Shown: positions 1 to 10,244 of the stretch, one piece after another
Position numbering within the stretch: the first letter of the stretch is position 1
Layout of the letters: each line of letters begins with the position of its first letter
DNA from: Caulobacter sp.
GTDB taxonomy: Bacteria > Pseudomonadota > Alphaproteobacteria > Caulobacterales > Caulobacteraceae
Assembly: GCA_021741355.1 (NCBI GenBank)
Contig: JAIOXZ010000003.1
Span: forward strand, 167,838-231,837
Direction: 5' to 3'
Length of the DNA stretch: 64,000 nucleotides
Translations under genes and position numbers: made by a program
The notes under the pieces: generated by a model
What the model was told of the DNA's origin: nothing
What the model saw: the letters and a program-made list of their open reading frames with translations, nothing else
Database searches by the model: none

Positions 1-1083
1 GCCGTTGTGGCCGCCGGGGGCACGGGCGGTCATATGTTTCCCGCCCAGGCGCTCGCCGAGGAATTGATCCGGCGCGGCTGGCGGATTCTGCTCGCCACGG
101 ACGACCGCGGGGCGATGTACGCTGACAAGTTCCCGGCCGATATCCGCATCAGCCTGTCGGCCGCCACGGCGACCTCCGGCGACCCGCTGGGCATGGCCAA
201 GGCAGGCATTGCGGTCCTGCGCGGCACGCTCCAGGCGCGGCAAATCTTCAAGCGCATGGACCCGGCCGTCGTGGTCGGCTTCGGCGGCTATCCGTCGTTG
301 CCATCCCTGCTGGCGGCGCTGAGCCAGGGCCGGCCGACGGTCATTCACGAACAGAATGCGGTGCTCGGCCGCGTGAACCGCTTCCTCGCGCCGAAGGTCC
401 GGGCCGTCGCCTGCGCCTTCCCGACGCTCGAGATGGCCACCGCGAAGGTCAAGGCCGGCGCCCATGTGGTCGGCAATCCGGTTCGTCCCGAGATCCGCGC
501 CCTCTATGACCAGCCCTATGTCGCGCCTGAACCGGGCGGCCCGCTGCGGCTGCTGATCACCGGCGGCAGCCAGGGCGCCCGCCTGCTCTCGGACACGACG
601 CCCGAGGCGATCCTCAAGCTGCCGGAAGACATCCGCGGCCGGCTGGAGGTGCAGCAGCAGACCCGCAAGGAGTCGATGGACAGCGCCCGCCGGACCTACG
701 CCAACGCCATGGTCAAGGCCGAGGTGGCGCCCTTCTTCCGCGACATGGCCGGACGCCTGTCCGCCGCCCATCTGGTGATCGGCCGCGCCGGCGCCTCGAC
801 GGTTTGCGAGCTGGCCGTGGCCGGCAAGCCGTCGCTGCTCGTGCCGCTGAAGATCGCCGCCGACGACCACCAGCGTTTCAACGCCCGCCTGCTGGCCGAC
901 GCTGACGCGGCCGCCGTGGCGCTGGAAGACGAACTGACCGTCGACAGTCTCGCCGGCGCGCTCAACGCCATGCTCAAGGACCCGGCGATGCTGACCCGCA
1001 TGGCTGCCGGCGCCCGCTCCGTCGCCCGCCCCGACGCCGCCGAAAAACTCGCCGATCTGGTCGAGCGGACAGCCTTGGGGTAA
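1..1083 (+). CDS. murG: MurG, UDP-GlcNAc:lipid II precursor GlcNAc transferase (5' partial)
   Basis: This peripheral inner-membrane GT28-type glycosyltransferase adds GlcNAc to lipid I to make lipid II, the last cytoplasmic step of peptidoglycan precursor synthesis. The reading frame is open from the first base, and the N-terminal glycine loop GGTGGH appears about seven residues in, so only a few residues and the start codon lie outside the window. The donor-binding half shows GGSQGA and the UDP-GlcNAc signature [18 protein letters not shown]. It stops 10 bases before murC, as expected in a dcw cluster. The GTG at position 7 is internal and not the true start. Confidence 0.97.
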   Translation, partial: AVVAAGGTGGHMFPAQALAEELIRRGWRILLATDDRGAMYADKFPADIRISLSAATATSGDPLGMAKAGIAVLRGTLQARQIFKRMDPAVVVGFGGYPSLPSLLAALSQGRPTVIHEQNAVLGRVNRFLAPKVRAVACAFPTLEMATAKVKAGAHVVGNPVRPEIRALYDQPYVAPEPGGPLRLLITGGSQGARLLSDTTPEAILKLPEDIRGRLEVQQQTRKESMDSARRTYANAMVKAEVAPFFRDMAGRLSAAHLVIGRAGASTVCELAVAGKPSLLVPLKIAADDHQRFNARLLADADAAAVALEDELTVDSLAGALNAMLKDPAMLTRMAAGARSVARPDAAEKLADLVERTALG

Positions 1084-1093
1084 GCCGCTGGCC

Positions 1094-2512
1094 ATGATCC
1101 AGCGTCGACGTCCCGTCCCCTTCGAAATCGGCCCCGTGCACTTCATCGGCATCGGCGGCATCGGCATGAGCGGCATCGCCGAGATTATGATCCGCATCGG
1201 CTACACGGTGCAGGGCTCGGACGTGAAAGCGTCGGCCAATACCGAGCGGCTGGAGAAGCTCGGCGCGCGCATCTTCATCGGCCACGAAGGCGGCCAGGTG
1301 GAGGGCGCTTCGGCGGTCGTCTATTCGACGGCGGTCAAGCACGACAATCCCGAGATGGTCGCCGCCCGCGAGCGCCGCCTGCCGCTGGTGCGCCGGGCCG
1401 AGATGCTGGCCGAACTGATGCGGCTGCAATTCTCGATCGCGGTCGGCGGGACCCACGGCAAAACCACCACCACCTCGATGGTCGCCGCCCTGCTGGACGC
1501 CGGGGGCCTGGACCCGACGGTGGTCAACGGCGGGATCATCAACGCCTACGGCACCAACGCCAAGGTCGGCGAGGGCGACTGGATCGTCGTCGAGGCCGAC
1601 GAGAGCGACGGCACCTTCCTGAAGCTGAAATCCACCGTCGCGGTGGTGACCAACATCGACGCCGAGCACCTCGACCACTGGGGCGACTTCGACGCCGTGA
1701 AGAAGGGCTTCCAGGACTTCATCGAGAACATACCCTTCTACGGCTTCGCGGCCGTCTGCGTGGATCACCCGGAAGTTCAGGCGCTGAGCGCCCGGGTCGA
1801 GAACCGGCGGCTGGTGACCTACGGGACCAATCCCCAGGCCGAAGTCCGCGCTACCCACATTGCCATGGGGCCGGACGGCGCGCAGTTCGACGTGGTGATC
1901 AGCCCGCGCGACGGCGAGCCGATCCGCTACGACGCCCTGACCCTGCCGATGGCCGGTCTGCACAATGTGATGAACGCCTGCGCCGCCATCGCCGTGGCGC
2001 GGGAGCTTGGCGTCGATGCGGACGCGATCCGCGCGGGGCTGAAGGCCTTCGGCGGGGTTAAGCGCCGCTTCACCACCACCGGCGTCGTCGACGGCGTGCG
2101 GGTCATCGACGACTACGCCCACCACCCGGTGGAGATCGCCGCCGTGCTGACCGCCGCCCGCGCGGTGACCGGCGAGGGAAAGGTCATCGCCGTGGTCCAG
2201 CCGCACCGCTTCACCCGCCTGCGCGATCTGATGGCCGAGTTCAGCGCCTGCTTCAACGACGCCGACGTGGTGATCGTCGCCGACGTCTACACCGCCGGCG
2301 AGACGCCGATCGAAGGGGTCGACCGCGACGCGCTGGTCGAGGGCCTGCGCCGCTACGGCCACCGCCGGGCGATCCCGCTGGAAGGGCCGGGGGCGCTGGC
2401 GGCGCTGGTGAGGGAAGAGGCGAGGGCGGGCGACATCGTCGTCCTGTGCGGGGCAGGGGACATCACCAGCTGGTCCTACGCCCTGCCGGGGCAGCTTGAG
2501 GCGCTGGCGTGA
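1094..2512 (+). CDS. murC: MurC, UDP-N-acetylmuramate--L-alanine ligase
   Basis: This cytoplasmic ATP-dependent ligase adds the first amino acid, L-alanine, to UDP-MurNAc. The 472 residues are normal for MurC. The N-terminal Rossmann motif [14 protein letters not shown] is at about residues 19-32, the Mur-ligase P-loop GTHGKTTTT at about 118-126, and the later motifs EADESDGTF and DDYAHHPVE are present. The start is the ATG 10 bases after murG; no strong Shine-Dalgarno is visible, which fits translation in a dense operon. Its last four bases overlap the GTG start of murB, suggesting translational coupling. Confidence 0.98.
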   Translation: MIQRRRPVPFEIGPVHFIGIGGIGMSGIAEIMIRIGYTVQGSDVKASANTERLEKLGARIFIGHEGGQVEGASAVVYSTAVKHDNPEMVAARERRLPLVRRAEMLAELMRLQFSIAVGGTHGKTTTTSMVAALLDAGGLDPTVVNGGIINAYGTNAKVGEGDWIVVEADESDGTFLKLKSTVAVVTNIDAEHLDHWGDFDAVKKGFQDFIENIPFYGFAAVCVDHPEVQALSARVENRRLVTYGTNPQAEVRATHIAMGPDGAQFDVVISPRDGEPIRYDALTLPMAGLHNVMNACAAIAVARELGVDADAIRAGLKAFGGVKRRFTTTGVVDGVRVIDDYAHHPVEIAAVLTAARAVTGEGKVIAVVQPHRFTRLRDLMAEFSACFNDADVVIVADVYTAGETPIEGVDRDALVEGLRRYGHRRAIPLEGPGALAALVREEARAGDIVVLCGAGDITSWSYALPGQLEALA

Positions 2513-3423
2513 GCTGGAAGGACAACCTCCCTTCTGTCCGTGGCAAGCTCCTCTTCGATGAGCCGCTGGCGCCGTTCACCTGGTTCCGGGTCGGCGGGCC
2601 GGCGGAGGTGCTGTTCCTGCCGGCCGACCCTGACGACCTGCGGGATTTCCTGAAGGCCCTTCCCGCCGAGGTCCCGGTCCGCGCCCTGGGCGTCGGCTCC
2701 AACGTCATCATCCGCGACGGCGGCGTCGAGGGCGTCGTCATCCGCTGCGCCGGTCGTGGTTTCGGGACGGTGACGGTGGAGGGCGATCTGGTCCGCGCCG
2801 GCCCGGCCGCCTTGGACTCCCAGGTGGCCAGGGCGGCGGCGAAGGCCGGCCTGGCCGGGCTCGAATTCCTGGTCGGCGTGCCGGGCACGATCGGCGGCGC
2901 CCTGACCATGAACGCCGGCTGTTACGGCCGCGAGACGAAGGATGTGCTGGTCAGCGCCTGGGGCTACGACCGCTCGGGCGAGCGGTGCGACTGGAGCAAC
3001 GCCGACTTCGGCTTCACCTATCGCCACAGCGTTGTGCCGGAGAACGGCATGTTCTGGGTCGAGGCGACGTTCCGCGGGCAGCCCGATGACGCCGCCGCCG
3101 TTCAGGCCCGCATGGATGAGATCACCGCCCGCCGCGAGACCACCCAGCCGATCCGCGAGAAGACCGGCGGCTCGACCTTCAAGAACCCGCCCGGGCACTC
3201 GTCCTGGACGCTGGTCGACGAGGCCGGCTGGCGCGGCAAACCGTTCGGCGGGGCGATGTTCTCGCCCCTGCATTCGAATTTCATGATCAATACCGGCGAC
3301 GCCACGGCCGCCGATCTGGAAGGCCTCGGCGAGGCGGTTCGGGCCGATGTGCTGGCGAAGACCGGGATCCAGCTCGACTGGGAAATCAAAAGGATCGGCA
3401 GGCCCCTGCCGCACAAGGAGTAG
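2509..3423 (+). CDS. murB: MurB, UDP-N-acetylenolpyruvoylglucosamine reductase
   Basis: This FAD flavoenzyme reduces enolpyruvyl-UDP-GlcNAc to UDP-MurNAc with NADPH. The 304 residues fit the shorter MurB type found in alphaproteobacteria. FAD-domain motifs include [22 protein letters not shown] and [18 protein letters not shown]; the substrate domain has TYRHSV and [21 protein letters not shown], whose serine is the expected proton donor. The GTG start sits in a GTGA overlap with the murC stop. murB lies directly after murC, as in other alphaproteobacterial dcw clusters. Confidence 0.97.
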   Translation: MSWKDNLPSVRGKLLFDEPLAPFTWFRVGGPAEVLFLPADPDDLRDFLKALPAEVPVRALGVGSNVIIRDGGVEGVVIRCAGRGFGTVTVEGDLVRAGPAALDSQVARAAAKAGLAGLEFLVGVPGTIGGALTMNAGCYGRETKDVLVSAWGYDRSGERCDWSNADFGFTYRHSVVPENGMFWVEATFRGQPDDAAAVQARMDEITARRETTQPIREKTGGSTFKNPPGHSSWTLVDEAGWRGKPFGGAMFSPLHSNFMINTGDATAADLEGLGEAVRADVLAKTGIQLDWEIKRIGRPLPHKE

Positions 3424-3426
3424 CTC

Positions 3427-4800
3427 ATGCGTCGCGCCGCCCTCATCACCGCCCTCCTGCTGATCGCAACCCCGGTCCTTGCGGCGGAGCCGGCCGACAC
3501 CGCCGCCGCCCTGCGCGACAAGGCCCTGACCGACACCCTCGCCTGGACAGTGCTTGAGGACCTGACCACCACGGTCGGACCGCGTCTCGTCGGCACGCCC
3601 GGGATGGCGCGGGCCAAGGATTGGGGGGTGAAGACCTTCACCGACCTCGGCTTCACCAACATCAAGGTCGAGGAATTCGCCAAGCCCGCCTGGATCCGCG
3701 GCGCCGAGTCGGCCTCGATCACGGGCCCCTATCCGTTCCAGCTGTCGATCATCGGCCTGGGCGGTACGGTTCCGACGCCGGCCAAGGGCATCGAGGCCGA
3801 GGTGGTGGTGTTCAAGTCCTATGCCGCCCTGCTGGCCGCGCCGGTCGGGTCGCTGACCGGCAAGATCGCCGTGGTCAACCAGCCGATGACGCGCACCCAG
3901 ACGGGTGAAGGCTACGGCGCCGCCGGGCTGGCCCGCCGGTCCGGTCCGTCCGAGGCGGCCAAACGCGGCGCCCTGGCCTTCCTGATGCGCTCGGTCTCGA
4001 CCTCGGATTCCCGCCTCGCCCATACCGGCGGCACCCGCTACGCCGAGGACGCGCCGAAGATCCCGTCGGCGGCGCTTGGCGTGCCTGACGCCGACCTGAT
4101 CGAGCGGCTCGCCGCCCGCGGTCCGGTCCGGATCAAGCTCAGCCTCGCCTCGACGACCGACCCCAAGGGCGTCGCCTGGAACATCTCCGGCGAGATCGCC
4201 GGCAGCGGCAAGCCCGAGGAGGTCATCATCATCGGCGGCCACCTCGACAGCTGGGATCCGGGCACCGGCGCCATCGACGATGCGTCCGGCATCGCCATCA
4301 CCACGGCCGCCGCGAAGCTGATCGGCGACCTGCCCAGACACCCGCGCCGGACCATCCGCGTGGTCATGTGGGGCTCCGAGGAGTCGGGCGGCTCAAGCGA
4401 AGCCTACCTCGCCGCGCACAAGGACGAGCTGCCCAACATCGTCATGGCCAGCGAGAGCGACCTGGGGGCTGATCGGATCTACGCCCTGATGCTGCCCAAG
4501 GACGCGATGAAGCAGCCCAGCCTCGCCGAACTGTCGACCGTGCTGGCGCCGCTGAAGATCTTCGTCTCGCGCGACCCGGCGCCGTTCGGCGGCGCGGACG
4601 TCGAGGGGCTGCAGGAAGCCGGCGTGCCGGTGTTCACCCTGCGCCAGGACGCCAGCCGGTATTTCGACCTGCACCATTCGGCGGACGACACGCTCGACAA
4701 GGTCGATCCGGTCCAGCTGAACCAGAACGTCGCCGCCTGGGCGGCGCTGCTGTTCATGCTGGCCGACAGCGACGCCGATTTCCGGGCGAAGGCGCCGTAG
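3427..4800 (+). CDS. Secreted M28-family zinc peptidase (carboxypeptidase Q-like)
   Basis: This is a predicted exported aminopeptidase or carboxypeptidase. A signal peptide occupies about residues 1-20 and ends in VLAAE. A PA-like insert follows, then the M28 catalytic domain with the zinc ligands in GGHLDSWDPG, DDASG, EESGGSSE (catalytic Glu and ligand), ASESDLG and LHHSADDT. The ATG is preceded by AAGGAG overlapping the murB stop, so it is probably co-transcribed with murB. A secreted peptidase between murB and ddl is not part of the classical dcw set; a role in envelope or peptide turnover is possible but nothing in the sequence proves it. Confidence 0.9.
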   Translation: MRRAALITALLLIATPVLAAEPADTAAALRDKALTDTLAWTVLEDLTTTVGPRLVGTPGMARAKDWGVKTFTDLGFTNIKVEEFAKPAWIRGAESASITGPYPFQLSIIGLGGTVPTPAKGIEAEVVVFKSYAALLAAPVGSLTGKIAVVNQPMTRTQTGEGYGAAGLARRSGPSEAAKRGALAFLMRSVSTSDSRLAHTGGTRYAEDAPKIPSAALGVPDADLIERLAARGPVRIKLSLASTTDPKGVAWNISGEIAGSGKPEEVIIIGGHLDSWDPGTGAIDDASGIAITTAAAKLIGDLPRHPRRTIRVVMWGSEESGGSSEAYLAAHKDELPNIVMASESDLGADRIYALMLPKDAMKQPSLAELSTVLAPLKIFVSRDPAPFGGADVEGLQEAGVPVFTLRQDASRYFDLHHSADDTLDKVDPVQLNQNVAAWAALLFMLADSDADFRAKAP

Positions 4801-4843
4801 AGGCGCCCAAGCCCCGAGATCGTCCATCCGCTTCCCACGAAAG

Positions 4844-4993
4844 CCCTTCCCCCTCGATGGGGGAAGGGTTGGGATGGGGGTGGTGCTTCGGAAGATGGCG
4901 CGATCCAGGATGACGGCCCTTGCGTGGACCGTAGCCAATCGGCGCCGCCGGAGCACCCCCAACCCCGGCCCTTCCCCCATCGAGGGGGAAGGG
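4844..4993. repeat. Intergenic inverted repeat, two 25-bp self-palindromic arms
   Basis: The 299-base gap between the M28 peptidase and ddl holds two arms at 4844-4868 and 4969-4993 that are exact reverse complements. Each arm is itself palindromic around CTCGATGG or its complement (CCCTTCCCCC facing GGGGGAAGGG). Similarity continues inwards (GGGATGGGGGTG against CACCCCCAACCCC). This is the layout of a dispersed REPIN-like element, and it resembles the element at 54183-54328. Bases 5040-5099 remain for the ddl promoter; a TTAAC half-site near 5045 is too little to call. Confidence 0.75.
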
Positions 4994-5099
4994 GGACCAC
5001 GGAGCCCGTCTCCACCGAAAATCCACGCCACGGCAGCGGCGGCTTAACACCCGGCTGCTAAGGCGGCTAAACCACTGCTGAAATCTCTGGAGCCTCCGC

Positions 5100-6047
5100 A
5101 TGTCCCTTCCCCTGGCCGGCCGCCATGTCGCGGTCCTGATGGGCGGCCTGTCCTCCGAGCGCGAGGTCAGTCTCGTCTCGGGCGCGGCCTGTGCGACAGC
5201 GCTGGAAAACCTCGGCGCGAAGGTCAGCCGGGTCGACGCCGGGCGCGACCTGGCCCAGGTGCTGACCGACCTGAAACCGGACGTCTGTTTCAACGCCCTG
5301 CACGGCGAATGGGGCGAGGACGGCTGCGTTCAGGGCGTGCTGGAGACGCTGGGCGTCCCCTACACGCACTGCGGCGTGCTCGCCTCGGCGCTGGCGATGG
5401 ACAAGGCCAAGTCCAAGGCTGTTCTGGCGGCGGCCGGCGTGACCGTGCCCGGCGGCGGACTCTTCAACCGCTTCGATGCGGCACAGCGTCACGTGATGGA
5501 GCCGCCCTATGTCGTGAAGCCGAACGCCGAGGGTTCCTCGGTGGGCGTGTTCCTGGTGTTCGACGGCGCCAACCGGCCGCCGCAGGAACTGGTCGCGCCG
5601 TCCTGGACCTATGGCGAGGAGGTCATGATCGAGCCCTACATCGACGGGCTCGAACTGGCTGTCGCGGTGAGGGACGGCAAGGCCTTGACCGTCACCGAGA
5701 TCGTTCCGACCTCGGGTTTCTACGACTACGACGCCAAATACGCAGAGGGCGGCTCCCAGCATGTGGTGCCGGCCCGGATGCCGCAGGAGGACTTCGACCG
5801 CGCCCTGCGCATGGCCGAGCTCGCTCATGCCGCTCTTGGTTGCCGGGGTGTGACCAGAAGTGACCTGCGTTATGACCCCGTTAAACGTCTTCTGGTCCTC
5901 TTGGAGGTCAACACGCAGCCCGGAATGACGCCGACTTCTCTGGTTCCTGAGCAGGCGGCGCATCTCGGAATGTCGTTCGACCAACTTGTGTTCTGGATCG
6001 TGGAGGACGCGTATGCCCGCGACATTGCGGGGGGCCCGGCAAGGTAA
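5100..6047 (+). CDS. ddl: D-alanine--D-alanine ligase
   Basis: This cytoplasmic ATP-grasp enzyme makes the D-Ala-D-Ala dipeptide used by MurF. The 315 residues match short DdlB-type ligases. Motifs include [15 protein letters not shown] at the N-terminus, [42 protein letters not shown] in the ATP-grasp region, and the metal-binding [16 protein letters not shown] near the C-terminus. The ATG follows AATCTCTGGAGCCTCCGC, where GGAG lies 8 bases upstream. The 3' end overlaps ftsQ by 35 bases in another frame, so ddl and ftsQ are expressed together. Confidence 0.97.
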   Translation: MSLPLAGRHVAVLMGGLSSEREVSLVSGAACATALENLGAKVSRVDAGRDLAQVLTDLKPDVCFNALHGEWGEDGCVQGVLETLGVPYTHCGVLASALAMDKAKSKAVLAAAGVTVPGGGLFNRFDAAQRHVMEPPYVVKPNAEGSSVGVFLVFDGANRPPQELVAPSWTYGEEVMIEPYIDGLELAVAVRDGKALTVTEIVPTSGFYDYDAKYAEGGSQHVVPARMPQEDFDRALRMAELAHAALGCRGVTRSDLRYDPVKRLLVLLEVNTQPGMTPTSLVPEQAAHLGMSFDQLVFWIVEDAYARDIAGGPAR

Positions 6048-6924
6048 CGCCAGGCCCAGGGCCAAAGCGCCCCAGAGTCAGGGAAAACCCCGCGCCTCCG
6101 CCAAGGGGCCACAGACCGCGGCCAAGCTGCGCGCTGCCCGTGGCGTTGGACTGCCGCCCAGGTTCGCCATCATGGCCGCCGGGGCGGTGTTCGGCGTCGG
6201 TCTGATCGTCACCCTGGCCACGGGCCACCGCGCCCAGGCCCTGGCGCAGAACACCCAGCACGCCGTCGCCGGCCAGACCGCCGGTCTCGGCTTCAAGCTG
6301 CGCCAGGTGCATGTGCAGGGCGCCTCGCCGATGGCCGAGCGCGCCATCCTGGCCTCCACCGGCCTGGCGATCGGCCAGCCGATCCTCGACATCGATCTTG
6401 ATGCCGTCCGCAAGTCCGTCGAAGCGGTCGGCTGGGTCCAGGACGCACAGATCGTGCGCCTGTTGCCGGACACCCTGGTGGTGGCGGTACGCGAACGCTC
6501 TACCCTCGCGGTTTGGCAGAACCGCGGCCGCATGACCGTGATCGACGCCGCCGGGACGCCAATTCCCGAGGCCGATCCGGGCCGCTTCCCGCAATTGCCG
6601 CTGATCGTCGGCGAGGGCGCCAACGAAGGCGCTGCGCGGATCCTGCAGGCGGTTCATTCGCGACCGCGGCTGGTGGAGCGGCTGGAAGCCATCGTGCGGG
6701 TCGACGGCCGTCGCTGGGACCTTCGGCTGAAGGACGGCGGGCTGGTTCAGCTGCCCGCCGCCGAGGAGGAGTCGGCCCTGATCCAGCTGGACCAGCTGGA
6801 TCAGCGTCAGCGCATTCTGGAACTAGGATTTGAACGTATCGACCTGCGTGAGCCCGGCATCATCGCCGTTCGCCCGCGCGGGGCGCCGTTGCCGGGCGAG
6901 CCGCTCGCTTCGGGCGGCGCATAG
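6013..6924 (+). CDS. ftsQ: Cell division protein FtsQ
   Basis: This bitopic divisome protein links early and late division proteins. A basic proline- and lysine-rich cytoplasmic tail of about 50 residues precedes one membrane segment ([19 protein letters not shown]). A periplasmic POTRA domain ([20 protein letters not shown] onward) and the FtsQ beta domain follow. A longer frame starts at 5986, but I chose ATG 6013 because a perfect GGAGG lies at 6002-6006, seven bases upstream. The gene overlaps the ddl 3' end by 35 bases and is followed 18 bases later by ftsA. The length of 303 residues is normal. Confidence 0.94.
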   Translation: MPATLRGARQGNARPRAKAPQSQGKPRASAKGPQTAAKLRAARGVGLPPRFAIMAAGAVFGVGLIVTLATGHRAQALAQNTQHAVAGQTAGLGFKLRQVHVQGASPMAERAILASTGLAIGQPILDIDLDAVRKSVEAVGWVQDAQIVRLLPDTLVVAVRERSTLAVWQNRGRMTVIDAAGTPIPEADPGRFPQLPLIVGEGANEGAARILQAVHSRPRLVERLEAIVRVDGRRWDLRLKDGGLVQLPAAEEESALIQLDQLDQRQRILELGFERIDLREPGIIAVRPRGAPLPGEPLASGGA

Positions 6925-6942
6925 AGTTTTGGGGGACGTCCG

Positions 6943-8280
6943 GTGGTGAAGACTCTGTCGCGGCAGGATGATCGCAAACAGGCTGGCGACAGCCTGAAGG
7001 CGGCGCTCGCGCGTCAGCCGGTGATCGCGGCCGTCGATCTGGGCGCCTCGAAGGTCGCCTGCTTCGTCATGAAGCCGGACGGCGTGCGCCGTTCCGACCG
7101 CACCCTGACGACCGCCGGCGTCGGCTACGTCCAGTCGCGCGGCGTGAAGGGCGCGACCATCTCCAGCATGGACGAGGCGGCCGAGGCCATCGCCCTGGCG
7201 GTCGAGCGGGCGGAGTCCGTCGCCGGCGTCAGCGTCCAGGGCGTGACCATCGCTACGGCCGGCGGCCAGATGCGCAGCGACCGGGTGTCGTCGCGGGTGT
7301 CGATCGGCGCCCGTCCGATCTCCGACAACGACTGTTCCCGGGCGCTTGCCGCGGCGCTGGACCAGATCCGGCTGCCAGGCCGCCGGCCGCTGCACATCCT
7401 GCCGATCGCCTGGACCGTCGACAGCCAGAAGGGCGTGCGCGACCCGCGCGCCATGTTCGGCAAGTCGCTCGGCGTCGACCTGGTGGTCGTGTCGATCGCC
7501 GAGACCATCTTCCAGACGCTGGGACACTGCGTGGAGCGCGCGCACCTGCAGTTCGAGGGCGTGGTGGCCGCGCCGTTCGTATCGGCCCTGGCGGCCCTTG
7601 AAGAAGACGAGATGGATCTCGGCTGCGTCTGCATCGACATGGGCGCGGGCGTCACCTCCGCCGCCGTGTTCAGCGGCGGCAGTCTGGTCCATGTCGAATG
7701 CCTCGCCGTCGGCGGCGAACATGTGACCCAGGACATCGCCCGGGGTTTCTCCACCTCCCGCGCCGGCGCCGAGCGCCTCAAGACCCTGCACGGCTCGGCC
7801 ATCGCCTCGGCCAACGAGGATCGCGAGATGATCGAGGCTCCGCCGCGCGGCGACGACCCCGGCGCCAGCCCGGTGATCGCGCCGCGTTCGCTGCTCAAGG
7901 GCATCATCGCGCCGCGTGTCGAGGAGACGCTGGAATTGCTCCGGGAGCGCCTCAAGGCTTCCGGCGCGCCGATCGAGCCGGGGGCGGGCATCGTCCTGAC
8001 CGGCGGCGCCAGCCAGCTGGCCGGCGTGCGTGAGGTGGCGGTCCGCGTCTTTGATCGGCCGGTGCGTCTGGGACGGCCCCGCCGGGTGCCGCATCTGGCC
8101 GACGCCGTGACCGGTCCCGCCTTCTGCGCGGCGGCCGGTATTCTGCACCGCGCCGCCTTCGGCCCGCGCGAAGCGGTGTCGGCAAAAGCCCTCGCCGGCG
8201 CCCGCGTGCGTCGCGAACCCCTGGACCCCAAGGCCGGGCCCGTGGCCAAGGTCGCCGCCTGGCTCCGTGATAATTTGTAG
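6943..8280 (+). CDS. ftsA: Cell division protein FtsA
   Basis: This actin-fold ATPase tethers FtsZ to the membrane. Actin-family features are the phosphate-1 loop AAVDLGASKVACFV near residue 30, VTIATAGGQMRS, the phosphate-2 region CIDMGAGVTSAAVF and the adenosine motif GIVLTGGASQLAGV. The C-terminus is short and amphipathic (KVAAWLRDNL), as expected for the membrane-targeting helix. The start is one of two tandem GTG codons at 6943 or 6946, after GGGGGACG. The size of 445 residues is typical for alphaproteobacteria. ftsZ follows after a 201-base regulatory gap. Confidence 0.96.
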   Translation: MVKTLSRQDDRKQAGDSLKAALARQPVIAAVDLGASKVACFVMKPDGVRRSDRTLTTAGVGYVQSRGVKGATISSMDEAAEAIALAVERAESVAGVSVQGVTIATAGGQMRSDRVSSRVSIGARPISDNDCSRALAAALDQIRLPGRRPLHILPIAWTVDSQKGVRDPRAMFGKSLGVDLVVVSIAETIFQTLGHCVERAHLQFEGVVAAPFVSALAALEEDEMDLGCVCIDMGAGVTSAAVFSGGSLVHVECLAVGGEHVTQDIARGFSTSRAGAERLKTLHGSAIASANEDREMIEAPPRGDDPGASPVIAPRSLLKGIIAPRVEETLELLRERLKASGAPIEPGAGIVLTGGASQLAGVREVAVRVFDRPVRLGRPRRVPHLADAVTGPAFCAAAGILHRAAFGPREAVSAKALAGARVRREPLDPKAGPVAKVAAWLRDNL

Positions 8281-8296
8281 CAGGTAAAGGCGCGCT

Positions 8297-8387
8297 GATT
8301 CGCGCAACCCCTTACGAATCAACAAATTTGCTCCGCAGGCGTCTCGATCCCGCGCCGACTCACGCTATGCGGTTAACTGCCGATTAA
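8297..8387 (+). promoter_or_regulatory. ftsZ control region: CtrA box and three GANTC methylation sites
   Basis: The 201-base ftsA-ftsZ gap contains TTAACTGCCGATTAA at 8373-8387, an exact TTAA-N7-TTAA CtrA recognition sequence. Three GANTC sites lie upstream: GATTC at 8297-8301, GAATC at 8316-8320 and GACTC at 8357-8361. In Caulobacter crescentus ftsZ is repressed by CtrA and activated through CcrM methylation, so this arrangement suggests the same cell-cycle control here. A further TTAAC lies at about 8404. The transcription start itself cannot be read from sequence. Confidence 0.8.
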
Positions 8388-8481
8388 GGATGTGGGTCCG
8401 ATGTTAACCCCGCCGTAAGGCATTCTCGGCGGGTGGCTCGCCGGACCGTTCGAAAGAACAACAGGACGCGGGGTCCCGACT

Positions 8482-10014
8482 ATGAAGCTGTACGCACCTC
8501 AGACGACCGAGCTTAAGCCCAGGATTGTCGTATTCGGCATCGGCGGGGCTGGCGGCAACGCGGTCAACAACATGATTGAAGCCGGGCTAGAGGGTGTCGA
8601 GTTCGTCGTCGCCAACACCGACGCCCAGCAGCTTCAGTTCGCCAAGACGGATCGGCGTATCCAGCTGGGCGTGACCACGACGCAGGGCCTGGGCGCTGGC
8701 GCCCACCCCGAAGTCGGCATGAGCGCCGCGGAGGAGTCCTCGCCCGAGATCGGCGAGCACCTTGACGGCGCCCACATGGTCTTCATTACCGCCGGCATGG
8801 GCGGCGGCACCGGCACCGGCGCCGCGCCGATCATCGCCAAGTGCGCGCGGGAGCGTGGCATCCTGACGGTGGGCGTGGTCACCAAGCCGTTCCACTTCGA
8901 AGGCCGTCACCGCATGCGGCTGGCCGACGCTGGCATCGCCGAACTGCAACGCTACGTCGACACCCTGATCGTCATTCCCAACCAGAACCTGTTCCGCGTC
9001 GCCAACGAGCGGACGACCTTCGCCGAAGCCTTCGGCATGGCCGACCAGGTGCTGCACTCGGGCGTCCGCTCCATCACCGACCTGATGGTGCTGCCGGGCC
9101 TGATCAACCTCGACTTCGCCGACGTCCGCACGGTCATGACCGAGATGGGCAAGGCGATGATGGGCACCGGCGAGGCGACCGGTGAAGACCGCGCGCTCAT
9201 GGCTGCCCAGAACGCCATCCAGAACCCGCTGCTTGACGAAGTCTCGCTCAAGGGCGCGAAGGCCGTGCTGGTCAACGTGACCGGCGGTCTCGACATGACC
9301 CTGCTGGAAGTCGACGAAGCGGCCAACGCCATCACCGACCAGGTCGATCCGGAAGCCAACGTCATCTTCGGCGCGGCCTTCGATCCGGCCCTGGAAGGTT
9401 CGATCCGCGTGTCGGTCGTCGCCACCGGCATGGACGGCGCCTCGATCGCCGCGATCGAGCCGGCGCGTCCGCAGCGCGTCAACGCCACGGCCAAGCCGCT
9501 GATCGTCGAGCCGGTACAGCCGATCGCCGCCCAGCCGGTGCAGCCCACCTATGAACCTGCCCGCGCAACCGAGCCGGCCTATCAGCTCCGGCGCCCTGAA
9601 CCGGCCTATGTGGAGCCGGAACTGACCTTCGAGGCCGAGCAATCCGATCTGGGCTTCGACGCCCCGTCGATCCCGGCTCAGCCGGCGATCATCACCCAGC
9701 CCGCTGCGCAGCACACGATGCAGGTCGAGACGCCGCGCACGGTCATCGTCGATCCCCTGGTTGCGGAAGAGGGCGACTTCGACGCGCCGCTCTATGCGGA
9801 CCCGCACTTCGAGGACAGCCGCCAGCAACGGAAAGGCTTCCTGAGCCTGTTCGGCGGCCGTCCGCAGCAGCAGCAGCGCTACGAGGGCCCGCCCGCCGTC
9901 CGCGCCACGGGCCGGGCAGCGACCGCCGCCCAGCCGCAGATGATGGAAGAGCCCCATGCCGAGGAGGGCGAGGATCTCGAAATCCCGTCGTTCCTGCGCC
10001 GCCTGGCCAACTAG
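8482..10014 (+). CDS. ftsZ: Cell division GTPase FtsZ
   Basis: This tubulin homologue forms the Z-ring. The GTPase domain shows [17 protein letters not shown] near residue 20, the tubulin signature GGGTGTG at residues 107-113 and [11 protein letters not shown] as the T7-type loop region. A long, poorly conserved Pro/Gln/Glu-rich linker of roughly 180 residues follows about residue 320. The protein ends in the conserved C-terminal peptide [11 protein letters not shown], which binds FtsA and FzlC-type partners. The long linker makes it 510 residues, as in Caulobacter. It is followed by a strong terminator. Confidence 0.98.
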   Translation: MKLYAPQTTELKPRIVVFGIGGAGGNAVNNMIEAGLEGVEFVVANTDAQQLQFAKTDRRIQLGVTTTQGLGAGAHPEVGMSAAEESSPEIGEHLDGAHMVFITAGMGGGTGTGAAPIIAKCARERGILTVGVVTKPFHFEGRHRMRLADAGIAELQRYVDTLIVIPNQNLFRVANERTTFAEAFGMADQVLHSGVRSITDLMVLPGLINLDFADVRTVMTEMGKAMMGTGEATGEDRALMAAQNAIQNPLLDEVSLKGAKAVLVNVTGGLDMTLLEVDEAANAITDQVDPEANVIFGAAFDPALEGSIRVSVVATGMDGASIAAIEPARPQRVNATAKPLIVEPVQPIAAQPVQPTYEPARATEPAYQLRRPEPAYVEPELTFEAEQSDLGFDAPSIPAQPAIITQPAAQHTMQVETPRTVIVDPLVAEEGDFDAPLYADPHFEDSRQQRKGFLSLFGGRPQQQQRYEGPPAVRATGRAATAAQPQMMEEPHAEEGEDLEIPSFLRRLAN

Positions 10015-10062
10015 CCTCATACGGGAAAAGCCGGGCGACCGGCTCAACCGCCAGCGTTAACG

Positions 10063-10105
10063 ATCCCGGCCGGGCTGTTACAGTCCGGTCGGGATTTTCG
10101 TTTTT
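10063..10105 (+). terminator. Rho-independent terminator after ftsZ
   Basis: ATCCCGGCCGGG (10063-10074) and TCCGGTCGGGAT (10084-10095) form a 12-bp stem with about two mismatches and a 9-base loop. A T-rich tail, TTTTCGTTTTT, runs to 10105. It lies 49 bases after the ftsZ stop and separates ftsZ from lpxC, which therefore probably has its own promoter between about 10106 and 10187. Confidence 0.85.
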
Positions 10106-10244
10106 GCCAGTCTTTTCAGTGGCTTAAAGGGGAAACAATCCGAAACAGGGTTTGTTTTGCCGCGTTGCAGCATAGCTCTTAAATGGCATGCAGGGGGTTG
10201 AGCGGCCGCGAGTGGCCCTCAGCAGGCAGTCAAAAAGGTTCTTC

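Noticed and set aside
974..2362. Long minus-strand open frame opposite murG/murC
   Set aside because: It is a shadow of murC created by high GC; the translation is His/Asp/Gly-rich low-complexity sequence with no motifs.
2476..4341. 621-residue minus-strand frame opposite murB and the M28 gene
   Set aside because: It crosses two confident genes and has GC-shadow composition.
5040..5060. TTAAC near 5045 as a CtrA site for ddl
   Set aside because: Only one half matches; the second TTAA at the right spacing is missing.
10120..10187. TTAA-containing stretches before lpxC as a CtrA site
   Set aside because: Two TTAA motifs are present but not seven bases apart, so they do not form a box.
10188..10244. 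Upstream ATG 10188 as lpxC start
   Set aside because: No ribosome site and the added residues do not match LpxC; GTG 10245 has AAAAAGG.
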